DNA of 64,000 nucleotides from Radiobacillus kanasensis (GCF_021049245.1 NZ_CP088020.1:3478001-3542000), one strand, 5' to 3'; positions 34,724 to 43,044 are shown, counted from the stretch's first letter. The notes: generated by a model from the letters alone, not told the origin. Numbers and translations: made by a program.

Positions 34724-36010
34724 TTACACCCGTTCTTTTTTCCAAACCGTTTTCTCTTTAAGGTTTTGATTTAATTCCTGGATAAATTGCTCGTTCAGAT
34801 GTGTTTGAAGCCCTAATAATCGATGATAGGAAAGTATTTTTACATTTTTGACTGTAACAGATGTTACGTTATCATTAATTAATCGTACTTCTATCTTTTC
34901 CACATCCTCATATTTTTTCCCGATTGGTAAAGGAATAGCTGTTCCGAAATGATGATAAGGTCCTGTGTAAGCTGCCCAGAAAGAACCAAACTGCAATCCA
35001 TCGAATGAGCTTGAATAGATTGTTTCCTCCCCTTCAAGCTTACAAATAAAATCAATGGTAGGTTGACCCAAGTTTACATCCCAAATAGATGACTGTATAA
35101 AGAGATAATTTTCTAGATCGAGCACCTGATTATAGTCTGGATTAGGAGGCGTTAGTTGGCGCTGTGCTTCCCAATCCATTACATCATTTACATATGGAAA
35201 TCTTTCCATCACGACCTCACGAGGCTCCTTCTCTTTTTTCCACTCATAGCTTGGTAGAAAGAAAAAGGAATAGTCACTTGTAATCTCATCTGAAAAGTTT
35301 CCATTGCAGGTAGCCGTTTGAAGAATGGGACGACGTCCATCTAGTAATTCCTTCTGATAGAGAGTATTTACGTGATGAGGACCTTGATACATAACATGAT
35401 CCACTTCATTTAACGCATTTAAATAAACCCGAACCATATACTCGATATCCAACAAACGGCCCCATTTAGCCATTAAAAATTGAGCTGGTGTTCCTTCGTC
35501 CTCATGACTAAACACCATTTGATATTCAATGAACTTCCCTTTATCCCAATCTTCTATGAAATAAATCATCTCTAGCGGGGTATCGGTATAAAGATTGTCA
35601 TAATCACTGTACACGGAGCGTCCATAAAGCTTTGGTGAGTATTTATACGCCAGTTGTTCGTTCTCATTAAAGGTAAGTTTCTCAACCCTTACTTCATCCA
35701 ACCAAGCAGCATCTTCCATCGCACTTCGTGGAGAAAAGTATTCAAAAGATAATTGGTAATTTCCAGGTTCTAATTCACCTAAGAAACGGCGATAGGAAAA
35801 ATGCTGTTTTCCATAAAACAATATAATATCTTGATGGTGAGCTCCGTTCACATAGACTCTTACCATCAGAGACTCATGATTTACTTCCTTCCATGAAGTA
35901 GGTGCTGAGGCTACTAATTCCAGTGCATAATATCCTTGTTCGTTAATCTTTATACTCAGATTGCTAGGCTTATCATTACATAGCGATTGATTTAAAATAT
36001 AAGATTCCAT
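34724..36010 (-). CDS. Unrecognised beta-rich protein in ABC/PHP operon
   Basis: 428-residue protein that I do not recognise. It lacks a signal peptide and membrane helices and is rich in Tyr, Phe, Trp and acidic residues. Residues about 15-110 read like a carbohydrate-binding-module-type beta sandwich (YALELVASAP, VRVYVNGAHHQDIILFYG, LEPGNYQLSFEYFSPRS, WLDEVRVEKL), and about 310-405 like a second (WDVNLGQPTIDFICKLEG, GTAIPLPIGKKYEDVEKIEV). The C-terminal 30 residues are helical. ATG start with TAGGAGG. It sits between the permease and PHP genes with 12-base and 4-base gaps, so a partner or subunit role with the hydrolase is likely. Confidence 0.6.
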   Translation of the reverse strand: MESYILNQSLCNDKPSNLSIKINEQGYYALELVASAPTSWKEVNHESLMVRVYVNGAHHQDIILFYGKQHFSYRRFLGELEPGNYQLSFEYFSPRSAMEDAAWLDEVRVEKLTFNENEQLAYKYSPKLYGRSVYSDYDNLYTDTPLEMIYFIEDWDKGKFIEYQMVFSHEDEGTPAQFLMAKWGRLLDIEYMVRVYLNALNEVDHVMYQGPHHVNTLYQKELLDGRRPILQTATCNGNFSDEITSDYSFFFLPSYEWKKEKEPREVVMERFPYVNDVMDWEAQRQLTPPNPDYNQVLDLENYLFIQSSIWDVNLGQPTIDFICKLEGEETIYSSSFDGLQFGSFWAAYTGPYHHFGTAIPLPIGKKYEDVEKIEVRLINDNVTSVTVKNVKILSYHRLLGLQTHLNEQFIQELNQNLKEKTVWKKERV

Positions 36011-36022
36011 CGTAGCCTCCTA

Positions 36023-36859
36023 TCAAAAACTATCTTTTTTAGAATGATTCATGTTGCTCCGAATATAAAAATACCCGACAAAGGAACATAGAACAAACAT
36101 AAATACCGCTAAGCTACTAGATTGACCGATTTCATTAAAAACGGAAAAATGCTGTTGCATCGAAACACCGAGCATTTGCGGGGCATTTCGATCGATTAAA
36201 AATGGAGCAGTAAAGCTTCCTACCATTCCCATAAATAAAAAGGTAATCGCCACCAGCATCGTTCGATAAGAGAGTGGGAAGATAAATTTCGTAAAGATTT
36301 GTAGCTTTCTTGCTCCTGCATCTCTAGCACTTTCAATAATCGAATTCGGAATAGATTCTAGTGCAGCTACGAGTAACATAGTTGTGAAAGGGATGTTAAA
36401 CCAAATATTGATAAGTACTAAACCTTTCACATCGTAAATAATAGATGGCAAGTTTCCCTCTCCCACAATTCGGGCCACCCAACCATTATCACGGTAGAAA
36501 TTTATAAACCCATAAACCGCAATCACTCCTGGAATAAACATAGGAATGAAATAAAGCTTGTTAATCCATTTCGAGATGATACTTTTACTAAAACGTAAAT
36601 AGATGGCTATTAAATAAGCAATGGTCAATACAAAGAGGCACGATATAATTGTTACAAATATGGTGTGTCTCATGTTCTGTAATATTAATGGTTCCGTAAA
36701 TATATATATGTAGTTCGATAAGCTAAAAGCGTTATTTTCATCCTGAAAGCTTTCACGAATGGAAATGGAAACTGGATAGATGACAAGAACAAGTAGTGTT
36801 AGGAAAGAGGGCATAACGAGCCCTAATCCTAACAACCTTGTCTTTACTTTCTTACTCAT
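36023..36859 (-). CDS. ABC transporter permease (first of pair)
   Basis: 278-residue membrane permease of the binding-protein-dependent (BPD_transp_1) superfamily. The start ATG at 36859 overlaps the TGA of the solute-binding gene (ATGA). Six hydrophobic helices are visible, and the EAA loop motif appears as ESARDAGARKLQIFTKFIFPL. It resembles PotB/PhnU/FbpB-type permeases. With the second permease at 39078-39899 it forms the heterodimeric channel. Confidence 0.92.
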   Translation of the reverse strand: MSKKVKTRLLGLGLVMPSFLTLLVLVIYPVSISIRESFQDENNAFSLSNYIYIFTEPLILQNMRHTIFVTIISCLFVLTIAYLIAIYLRFSKSIISKWINKLYFIPMFIPGVIAVYGFINFYRDNGWVARIVGEGNLPSIIYDVKGLVLINIWFNIPFTTMLLVAALESIPNSIIESARDAGARKLQIFTKFIFPLSYRTMLVAITFLFMGMVGSFTAPFLIDRNAPQMLGVSMQQHFSVFNEIGQSSSLAVFMFVLCSFVGYFYIRSNMNHSKKDSF

Positions 36860-38004
36860 TGAGTAGCAACCTCTTTTTGCCATTCCTCTGTAAGCTTGCT
36901 TCCTAGCTCCCCGCCATTAAAAATACGGTAACCACCGCTTACATCTTTAAATCTTTCTTGATCTTCTTCAGAGAGAAGCTCCCACTTAATACCCGGATAG
37001 CCATACATTTGATCAATGACCACTTCTTGAACATCGACCGTTAACACATAATCCAAGAAGTCTTCTGCCGCTTCTTTTCTATCCTTATCACCGTTATCGA
37101 CAGACATAAGGTATGCCGGACCACCTGTGAATGCTGGGTCGATTTGTTTTAGTTTAATCGTGTCTGGAAGTAACCCTTTGTTCATTTGTTCTAAAGCCAT
37201 ATCTGACCAAGCTGGAATCATATCTACTTCCCCATTAGCTAGTAAATCTAGTGTTCCTTGGTTTTTCTTCGGATACACTCCTTCTTTATATAGGGATGGG
37301 GCTAAATCTTTTAAAATATCAAATCCCTTGTCCCAATCTTCCATAATGCTTTCATCTTGACTATTCATCGCATCAGCCGGCAGTTGGTTATAAACGGTTG
37401 TTAAGACAAACGAACTACCTGAACCTCCAGTACTTGGATCATTGTAAGCAAATCTACCAGGTTTGTCTTTAATCCATTGATACATTTCATCCGCAGTATC
37501 TGGAACATCACTCACCGTTTCAGAATTATAGGCAAGAACAACAGATGATGCACGATATGGAATTGCTAATTTGTTCGTTCCATTCAAATTGTCCTCTTGC
37601 ACATTTTCTAGGTTTGGAATGTTTTCTTTATCTAATGAATAGAATAATCCACCTTCTTCTTCGCTGCGGATAATGTCAGCTAATGAACCTTCATAAATAT
37701 CTACCTCAGAATCTTCTCCTGATTTTTCAGCTGCTACAATTCTGTCCATTGTAGATTGGCCACCTGTTCCTGAAGGCACAAATACTAATTCAACATCAAT
37801 CTCTTTGTGCTCCTCTTCAAACATTGGGATTACCTTTTCCCAAAACGCCTCTACGTTTTGAGATCCTGTGCTATAAAGAGAAATTTTTGTAACATTCGAT
37901 GCCGTTGCAGTTTCCGTATCATTTGCACAGGCAACTAGTGAAAGTGCCGTAACCCCCGCAACTGTTCCTACAGCTACTTTTTTCAAGCCTTTAAAGATTT
38001 TCAT
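36856..38004 (-). CDS. ABC transporter extracellular solute-binding lipoprotein (family 1)
   Basis: 382-residue substrate-binding protein with a lipoprotein signal (MKIFKGLKKVAVGTVAGVTA, lipobox LVAC). The mature domain is a family 1 bilobal binding protein: SLYSTGSQNVEAFWEKVIPM, IPYRASSVVLAYNSETV, RFAYNDPSTGGSGSSFVLTT and DMIPAWSDMALEQM. The GGSGSSF loop is of the type that coordinates phosphate or carboxylate oxyanions in iron, phosphonate and polyamine binders. AGGAGG lies within the end of the ATPase gene, whose stop overlaps this start. Substrate is unknown. Confidence 0.9.
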   Translation of the reverse strand: MKIFKGLKKVAVGTVAGVTALSLVACANDTETATASNVTKISLYSTGSQNVEAFWEKVIPMFEEEHKEIDVELVFVPSGTGGQSTMDRIVAAEKSGEDSEVDIYEGSLADIIRSEEEGGLFYSLDKENIPNLENVQEDNLNGTNKLAIPYRASSVVLAYNSETVSDVPDTADEMYQWIKDKPGRFAYNDPSTGGSGSSFVLTTVYNQLPADAMNSQDESIMEDWDKGFDILKDLAPSLYKEGVYPKKNQGTLDLLANGEVDMIPAWSDMALEQMNKGLLPDTIKLKQIDPAFTGGPAYLMSVDNGDKDRKEAAEDFLDYVLTVDVQEVVIDQMYGYPGIKWELLSEEDQERFKDVSGGYRIFNGGELGSKLTEEWQKEVATQ

Positions 38005-39056
38005 ATTACTTGATTCCTCCTATCATATTTTTCGTTTTGATGATTAAATGCTTGTATCGTGGAAAACTGAACCTTTATCGTGTTTTTTACTTGAAATTTA
38101 TTCATATCCCCCCGATCCACAAACATTTTCAAACGGCCGATGATTGTATGTAAGGTTATTTCTGCGTAATGGCCGAGCATCATGATCTTTTCGACCTTAG
38201 CCTCCAGCCCTTGTCCTTCCGTTAAGATAACGTCTTCTGGTCGAACTCCTATTGTTATTTCTCCTGTGTATTGATGAAAGTTAAGGAACTCCATAGGACC
38301 AACTGTAATCTTATCCGCTTCTGCAATTCCTTTTAAAAAATTCATTCTTCCAATAAACTGTGCAACAAATAAGGAAGCTGGTTGGTTGTATATATCTTGC
38401 GGTTTTGCAATTTGCTCAATATGACCTTTGTTCATAACGACAATTCTATCCGATATAGATAAGGCTTCTTCTTGATCATGGGTTACAAAAAGCATCGTTA
38501 GATTTTGCTTTGCCTGAATCTCACGCAATTCTTCTCTTAGTTCATGACGCAACTTAGCATCAAGGGCAGAGAATGGTTCATCAAGTAGTAATACTTCCGG
38601 CTCTAGGAGTAAGGCCCTAGCCAATGCAATTCGCTGTTGCTGTCCTCCTGATAATTCACTTGGATATTTCTTCTCCATCCCTAAAAGATGTACTAGCCCT
38701 AATGCCCAAGATACTTTTTTAGTAAGCTCTTTTTTCTTTATTTTTTTCAATTTCAGACTAAACGCCAAATTATCAAATACGGTCATGTGTGGCCACAAAT
38801 TATAGCTTTGGAAAACCATCGCACTAGGTCGTTTCTCTGGGGGAAGCTGGCTTACCTCACGTCCCCCAATTTGGATTGAACCACCACTTGGTTCAATGAA
38901 TCCTCCTACACTACGAAGGACTGTTGTCTTCCCACAGCCAGAAGGCCCTAATAGTGTAACTAACTCTCCTCTTTCTACCTCCACGGTTATGTCTCTTACA
39001 CCTTCTCCTGTTGGATAGATCTTGGAGAGGTTTTGAATGGATAATTGTATGGACAA
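38001..39056 (-). CDS. ABC transporter ATP-binding protein (PotA/FbpC/PhnT type)
   Basis: 351-residue importer ATPase. Walker A GPSGCGKTT, Q-loop VFQSYNLWPHMTVFDN, signature LSGGQQQRIALARALLLEPE, Walker B LLLDEPFSALD and the H-loop FVTHDQEEAL are all intact. The C-terminal 100 residues form a TOBE-type OB domain (GEITIGVRPEDVIL), typical of the MOI/POPT/2-aminoethylphosphonate groups of importers. TTG start with AAAGGAG eight bases upstream. Located between the two permease genes and overlapping the solute-binding gene by four bases. Confidence 0.93.
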   Translation of the reverse strand: MSIQLSIQNLSKIYPTGEGVRDITVEVERGELVTLLGPSGCGKTTVLRSVGGFIEPSGGSIQIGGREVSQLPPEKRPSAMVFQSYNLWPHMTVFDNLAFSLKLKKIKKKELTKKVSWALGLVHLLGMEKKYPSELSGGQQQRIALARALLLEPEVLLLDEPFSALDAKLRHELREELREIQAKQNLTMLFVTHDQEEALSISDRIVVMNKGHIEQIAKPQDIYNQPASLFVAQFIGRMNFLKGIAEADKITVGPMEFLNFHQYTGEITIGVRPEDVILTEGQGLEAKVEKIMMLGHYAEITLHTIIGRLKMFVDRGDMNKFQVKNTIKVQFSTIQAFNHQNEKYDRRNQVI

Positions 39057-39077
39057 TACTCTTACTCCTTTCTACTT

Positions 39078-39899
39078 TTATTTCATTCTCAATCCATTTG
39101 CAAAGGAATCCGCACCGACGAATTTTCTAGCTGCAAGTAAAAGAATGATGGTTGGCAACGTTAAAATTACAGAGAAAACCGCTCCAGCTGTACTTGGATA
39201 ATCCGCAATGATGGAGTACATAATCACCGGCATTGTTTGATAATCTGGTATCCCTACTAGGAAAGTTCCTTCCGCCTCATCTAACGAAGATAAAAACGTG
39301 AAAACAGATGCCACAATTATCCCTGGTTTCGCCATCGGTAAGGTAATATGCCAAAATACTCTTAAAGGTGATGCACCTGCATCGCGTGCTGCTTCCTCTT
39401 GAGATTGATGAACATTTTCAAATGCAGCAGATGGTATCCAGGTCATAAACATGAGGGTATTAATAATGTGAATTAATATAATACCGGTAAAAGTATTCAT
39501 TAAGTTCAACTGATAAAACAACACCGCAATCGCCACATATAACCCCATTTTCGGGAAGGCATTTGTTAATAAAAATGAAAATAAAAAGAATCTTCTGAGT
39601 GGAAATTGTATTCTTGCGAAGGCATAGGCAGCAGGAATACAAATAATTAAAGAAATCAGAGTAACAATCGTTGCGATTACAAACGAGAGCCACATCGATC
39701 TCAATATGGAATCATCCTGCAGAACAAAGGACCACCACTCTAGCGACCAAACTCCCGGCAGGACATCTGGGTATTGCCACTCACCTGAAAATGCTAATAG
39801 CAGCAAGTTTAGAAGCGGTCCAAAAAAGAATATTAAAAAAATTGCTAATCCGATAAACTCCAGCACCTTCCGTTTTCCAAGTGATCTAAAGTACCACAA
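39078..39899 (-). CDS. ABC transporter permease (second of pair)
   Basis: 273-residue permease with six helices and the EAA motif EEAARDAGASPLRVFWHITL. TTG start (TTG TGG TAC) with GAGGTGAGGTG upstream; it is the first gene of the ABC/PHP operon. The segment SSLDEAEGTFLVGIPDYQTM resembles PotC/PhnV-type permeases. The operon has the unusual order permease, ATPase, binding protein, permease, unknown, PHP hydrolase. Confidence 0.92.
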   Translation of the reverse strand: MWYFRSLGKRKVLEFIGLAIFLIFFFGPLLNLLLLAFSGEWQYPDVLPGVWSLEWWSFVLQDDSILRSMWLSFVIATIVTLISLIICIPAAYAFARIQFPLRRFFLFSFLLTNAFPKMGLYVAIAVLFYQLNLMNTFTGIILIHIINTLMFMTWIPSAAFENVHQSQEEAARDAGASPLRVFWHITLPMAKPGIIVASVFTFLSSLDEAEGTFLVGIPDYQTMPVIMYSIIADYPSTAGAVFSVILTLPTIILLLAARKFVGADSFANGLRMK

Positions 39900-39941
39900 T
39901 ATTACACCTCACCTCATACCATATTAGATAATTTAACAAAG

Positions 39942-39952
39942 TTGTATAGACC
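39942..39952. promoter_or_regulatory. Candidate GntR half-site 1 (TTGTATAGACC)
   Basis: TGTATAGAC-like sequence upstream of the ABC operon, in inverted orientation to the site at 40006-40018. NagR/HutC-type GntR regulators bind GTATAGAC/GTCTATAC motifs. Confidence 0.45.
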
Positions 39953-40005
39953 TATTTCAAAATTTAATCGAAACTAAGAAGCTATTAATGATATTTACAC
40001 CAAAG

Positions 40006-40018
40006 ACGTCTATACCTC
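40006..40018. promoter_or_regulatory. Candidate GntR half-site 2 (ACGTCTATACCTC)
   Basis: Contains GTCTATACC, the reverse complement type of the site at 39942-39952. Together they flank the probable promoter of the ABC operon. Confidence 0.45.
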
Positions 40019-40099
40019 TTATTCATTTCAACCATATCACCTAATTGTTAAGGTAGAGTTATAGAATCATGTATAGTTTGTAAAGTTTGGCCAAAACAA

Positions 40100-40148
40100 A
40101 AAGATCCATCTCTTTTACTACAAGAGTGTAGAAAAGAAATAGATCTTT
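40100..40148 (-). terminator. Terminator of gntR
   Basis: Imperfect stem AAAGATC...GATCTTT with an inner CTCTTTT/AAAAGA pairing, followed on the reverse strand by TTTTTGTTTT. Confidence 0.7.
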
Positions 40149-40866
40149 ATCCGTCTATCTTTGCTCTGTTAATCGAAAATTTAAAGACATCATTTCGAAA
40201 ATAATCAAAAGAATACAAGACAGGCTGATTTTTACGATCATAGTGAAGCTGTTTGAGTAACAATACCGTCGTTTCCGGGTGTATTAGTAATTTTTGGGAA
40301 TGCGGGTCTGTGTGAAGCGGGACTACAATCTCGGAGGTAGCCCTATATATATCAATGTTGCATTGCTCCTTTAGGTACTTAAATAAGGATCCAATCGAAC
40401 CTTGTTCAATGATTGCTTCCCCTACCAATTGCCTTGGCAGGATGTTCTTAGAAAAAGCAACAGGCTCTCCATTAGCTGTTCGTACTCGTTCATGAACAAT
40501 TACCTCTTGACCATCATCCATTTCAAGAAGAGAGGACCATTCCAAGATAGGAGCCTCTACTCGCAGTTTTTCTCGTCGTTCACCATCCTCTAAACCAGCA
40601 TATTTTATCATAGAGGTCACACTCATCAAGTTTTCTAAACTACTAGGTGTACGAGGAATTGGATTCACAAGAAATGTGCCAGCCCCATGGCGTACATGTA
40701 CTTTGCCCTCCTCCTCTAATAGCCGGATTGCAGACCTAACAGTTTCCCGACTCACTTGAAACCGTTTAGCTAATATGATTTCAGCTGGTAGTTTATCCCC
40801 TATACGAAGCTGTCCTGTTTTTATATCTTCTTCAAGGGCTTCTTTTACTTGTATGTATAATGGCAT
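40147..40866 (-). CDS. GntR family regulator, HutC subfamily (UTRA domain)
   Basis: 239-residue regulator for the adjacent ABC/PHP operon. The N-terminal winged helix (about 1-70) has GDKLPAEIILAKRFQVSRETV and VRHGAGTFL; the C-terminal UTRA ligand-binding domain (about 85-235) has EVIVHERVRTANGEPVAFSK, GSIGSLFKYLKEQ and YSFDYFRNDVFKFSI. HutC-type proteins sense sugar phosphates, amino acids or phosphonate-like ligands. It has a promoter with TTGGAA-17-TATAAT, with a palindromic TAGA-TTCG-TCTA across the start site (40891-40902), suggesting autoregulation. It is transcribed toward the ABC operon, separated by its own terminator. Confidence 0.93.
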   Translation of the reverse strand: MPLYIQVKEALEEDIKTGQLRIGDKLPAEIILAKRFQVSRETVRSAIRLLEEEGKVHVRHGAGTFLVNPIPRTPSSLENLMSVTSMIKYAGLEDGERREKLRVEAPILEWSSLLEMDDGQEVIVHERVRTANGEPVAFSKNILPRQLVGEAIIEQGSIGSLFKYLKEQCNIDIYRATSEIVVPLHTDPHSQKLLIHPETTVLLLKQLHYDRKNQPVLYSFDYFRNDVFKFSINRAKIDG

Positions 40867-40890
40867 TCCTAATCAATCCTTCTTTTAGGT

Positions 40891-40902
40891 TAGACGAATC
40901 TA
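40891..40902. promoter_or_regulatory. Candidate autoregulatory operator TAGATTCGTCTA
   Basis: 12-base palindrome with 4-base arms directly downstream of the gntR -10 box. It shares the TAGAC/GTCTA core with the two sites in front of the ABC operon. Confidence 0.4.
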
Positions 40903-40930
40903 TTATAATGCCAACACTTTCATTTTCCAA
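40902..40930 (-). promoter_or_regulatory. Promoter of gntR
   Basis: Reverse strand: -35 TTGGAA (40925-40930), 17-base spacer, -10 TATAAT (40902-40907), about 40 bases upstream of the gntR ATG. Confidence 0.75.
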
Positions 40931-40942
40931 CGTATACCACAA

Positions 40943-40978
40943 AGGAATCGTAAACTTAATATTAAGTTTACGATTCCT
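40943..40978. repeat. Perfect 36-bp palindrome
   Basis: AGGAATCGTAAACTTAAT is followed directly by its reverse complement, with no loop and no mismatch, just upstream of the gntR -35 box. Perfect loop-less palindromes of this length are rare by chance; it may be a terminator for reverse transcripts arriving from spoIIP, or a cruciform/operator site. Confidence 0.6.
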
Positions 40979-40998
40979 CTTTCATTTGACTTCCTTAC

Positions 40999-41082
40999 TT
41001 AATCCATAACACACCCGTTCCTTCGATGGAGAAATTCACATTTGTATCCATCGGAATTTCCGGATGTATCCTCCAATACTTT
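40999..41082 (-). pseudogene. Short coding remnant (about 28 codons)
   Basis: On the reverse strand, right after a TAA, the frame reads KYWRIHPEIPMDTNVNFSIEG and ends TGVLWIK, then TAA. Codon use looks coding, but there is no start or ribosome binding site, so this looks like the 3' end of a lost gene downstream of spoIIP. I cannot name the parent family. Confidence 0.3.
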
Positions 41083-41138
41083 TATAAAAAACTCTGTCTA
41101 ACTCTATAAAGGAAGCCTGTAACTGGGCATCAACAAGG

Positions 41139-42233
41139 TTATTCTTCTTCGTTTGTAACTTTTTCTGCCTGTTGCATATAGGAATTTAGAACCTCTGCAA
41201 TCGCACTTGCTGTATGTTGAAGCTCTTCCTTTGTATTATCCACTCCACCCATTTCAATAAGAATAGAATGCTTCGAAAGATCTTGATTATAGATTCCGTC
41301 TCCTTCTGAATAGTCCTTTTTAAAGACACCTCTACTAATTCCTGGGTACTTTTCTTTAAGTTTTTTATTTAATGTTTCTGTAAAATTCAGGTTTTGTTTA
41401 TAGGTCTCATGTTCCGTTCCAACGATAAAATATACTTTCGCATAGTTTTTTCCATCTATTTTTGCCGTTGTGGTATCTTTTCTAGCAGCATCCCTATGGA
41501 TGTCAATCATATATTCTATTTTTTCGTTTTTGGCTGTTACGGATCGAATCGTTTGTCTAGATAGTTTATAAGAGTCATAGTAATCCCAATTGTTCTCTAC
41601 TAACAGCTTTGTCACATTCGTTGTGTCATGCTGAACTTCCATCCCTTTCGTTTCTAAGGCTTCTTTTAAGAGATTCCCTGCAAACACCACATTTGTCTTA
41701 TTATTTGTACTGGATGCTTCACTCGGCTTGGTCGCATCCTCCAATAATGGGAGATAAGCTTCCCAGCTATGACTGTGATAAATAAAGACACTTGCATCCG
41801 TATTGGTTGGCTCTGACTCCTCCGTTTGACCCGTATCCTCTTGAGCTAGTTCCTCAAAATCAGGTGGAGGAGATTCCACTGGTCCTCCACTTGCCGTTTG
41901 AAATTGTGATTTCATGTACCATTGAGAAGAGGCCATTTCTAACAGGCTCGTAAAATCCCTCGGGGCAAACCCTGTTAAAAGCTTCAGTGTCTTGACCGAT
42001 GTTGGCATTTCTACATCGATGGATTCTAAATATTCTTGCAAAAATGGAACTTCAGCACTAAGGCCAAACATAATTAAATTAGTAGTAGTATCGTGTTGGG
42101 TAAGCTTGGCCACTAATGGCGAGTATAAAACAGAGGATTGTTGATTAGGAAAAACGAAAAAAACAACCAAGCCTATCGCTAAGGCAGTAGCTGCAACAGA
42201 TCCTATGATCATATCTTTGAATGGCTTCAACAT
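41139..42233 (-). CDS. spoIIP: Stage II sporulation protein P
   Basis: 364-residue membrane-anchored peptidoglycan hydrolase (amidase and endopeptidase) of the SpoIID-SpoIIM-SpoIIP machine that drives engulfment. There is one N-terminal transmembrane helix (about 10-30), a linker rich in Glu/Thr/Ser (about 110-145), and a catalytic domain from about 145 with VFIYHSHSWEAYLP, MIDIHRDAARKDTT and SILIEMGGVDN, supplying the His, His and Glu zinc ligands. In B. subtilis spoIIP follows gpr; here it is next to a sortase, so this may be a second paralogue. Shorter than B. subtilis SpoIIP (401 aa). Confidence 0.92.
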   Translation of the reverse strand: MLKPFKDMIIGSVAATALAIGLVVFFVFPNQQSSVLYSPLVAKLTQHDTTTNLIMFGLSAEVPFLQEYLESIDVEMPTSVKTLKLLTGFAPRDFTSLLEMASSQWYMKSQFQTASGGPVESPPPDFEELAQEDTGQTEESEPTNTDASVFIYHSHSWEAYLPLLEDATKPSEASSTNNKTNVVFAGNLLKEALETKGMEVQHDTTNVTKLLVENNWDYYDSYKLSRQTIRSVTAKNEKIEYMIDIHRDAARKDTTTAKIDGKNYAKVYFIVGTEHETYKQNLNFTETLNKKLKEKYPGISRGVFKKDYSEGDGIYNQDLSKHSILIEMGGVDNTKEELQHTASAIAEVLNSYMQQAEKVTNEEE

Positions 42234-42306
42234 GTTTTCTCACACCTATACATCTCTCTTTTTTTCGTTGTGCTATTATATGTGTAATAGAGTAGAGATA
42301 GAACAA

Positions 42307-42341
42307 AAGCATAAGCTTCCTCAATAGGAAAAAGCTTATGC
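42307..42341 (-). terminator. Terminator of the sortase gene
   Basis: AAGCATAAGCTT / AAGCTTATGCTT stem overlapping the sortase stop, with a TTTTG tail on the reverse strand. Confidence 0.75.
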
Positions 42342-42977
42342 TTGTTCTTTTAGTTCTGTATAGACGACGAGTCTCTCAATATGTCCACCCTTCGAACGAT
42401 CAAATGGACCCGTGCAAGTTATCAAATTTAACATTCGTCTAGATGTATATCCAAAGATATCTTCTACCGGGGCATCATTCTGAGGGAAAACTTCCTTTCC
42501 AACCACTTCAAACGTAAGCTTTTCCCCTTTTGCACCTGTAATGATTACCTGATTACCTGCTTCTAATTCCTTTAAATAGAAAAATACAGCGGGACCACTC
42601 TTGTCATCCACATGTCCTGCAATAACAGCACTCCCTTGATCACCCGGCATGGTTCCTGGTTCATACCAACCAGTAGACGTAAAATCTTCGGGTACTCCCA
42701 TCTGGCCATTTTCTAGTAGTCCTACTTCATGGACTTTGGCCTCAACATCAATTGCCGGAATGGAAATAGAAGACGGGATAATTCCTAATTGTTCTTGTTT
42801 AATAATTGGAATATCTGTATCAACATTTTTATATGATTGCTGTTTTTCAAGACTCGTAGCTTGAACCTCTTCTTTTATTTCTTTATTAGCAGACTCATTA
42901 TTTTGTTGATTAGGTTGAGCGCTCTGTGAGCAAGCTCCTAACAGAACGAGCAATAAAACATATAAGACTAATCTCAT
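42336..42977 (-). CDS. Class F sortase with lipoprotein signal
   Basis: 213-residue transpeptidase that anchors surface proteins to the cell wall. The sortase beta barrel spans about 70-210, with the catalytic His in VIAGHVDD, Cys in LNLITCTGPFD and Arg in HIERLVVYTE, the class F/D-like arrangement. Unusually the N-terminus is a lipoprotein signal (MRLVLYVLLLVLLGAC), which would tether it by lipid rather than by a transmembrane helix; a Gln/Asn/Glu-rich spacer follows. Its likely substrate is encoded 96 bases upstream, on the same strand. Confidence 0.92.
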   Translation of the reverse strand: MRLVLYVLLLVLLGACSQSAQPNQQNNESANKEIKEEVQATSLEKQQSYKNVDTDIPIIKQEQLGIIPSSISIPAIDVEAKVHEVGLLENGQMGVPEDFTSTGWYEPGTMPGDQGSAVIAGHVDDKSGPAVFFYLKELEAGNQVIITGAKGEKLTFEVVGKEVFPQNDAPVEDIFGYTSRRMLNLITCTGPFDRSKGGHIERLVVYTELKEQA

Positions 42978-43044
42978 GTTTGTATCTCCTTCATACCTTT
43001 ATCCATACATCCTTAGCAAGGGGAATCTAGTATATAAGGATGAA

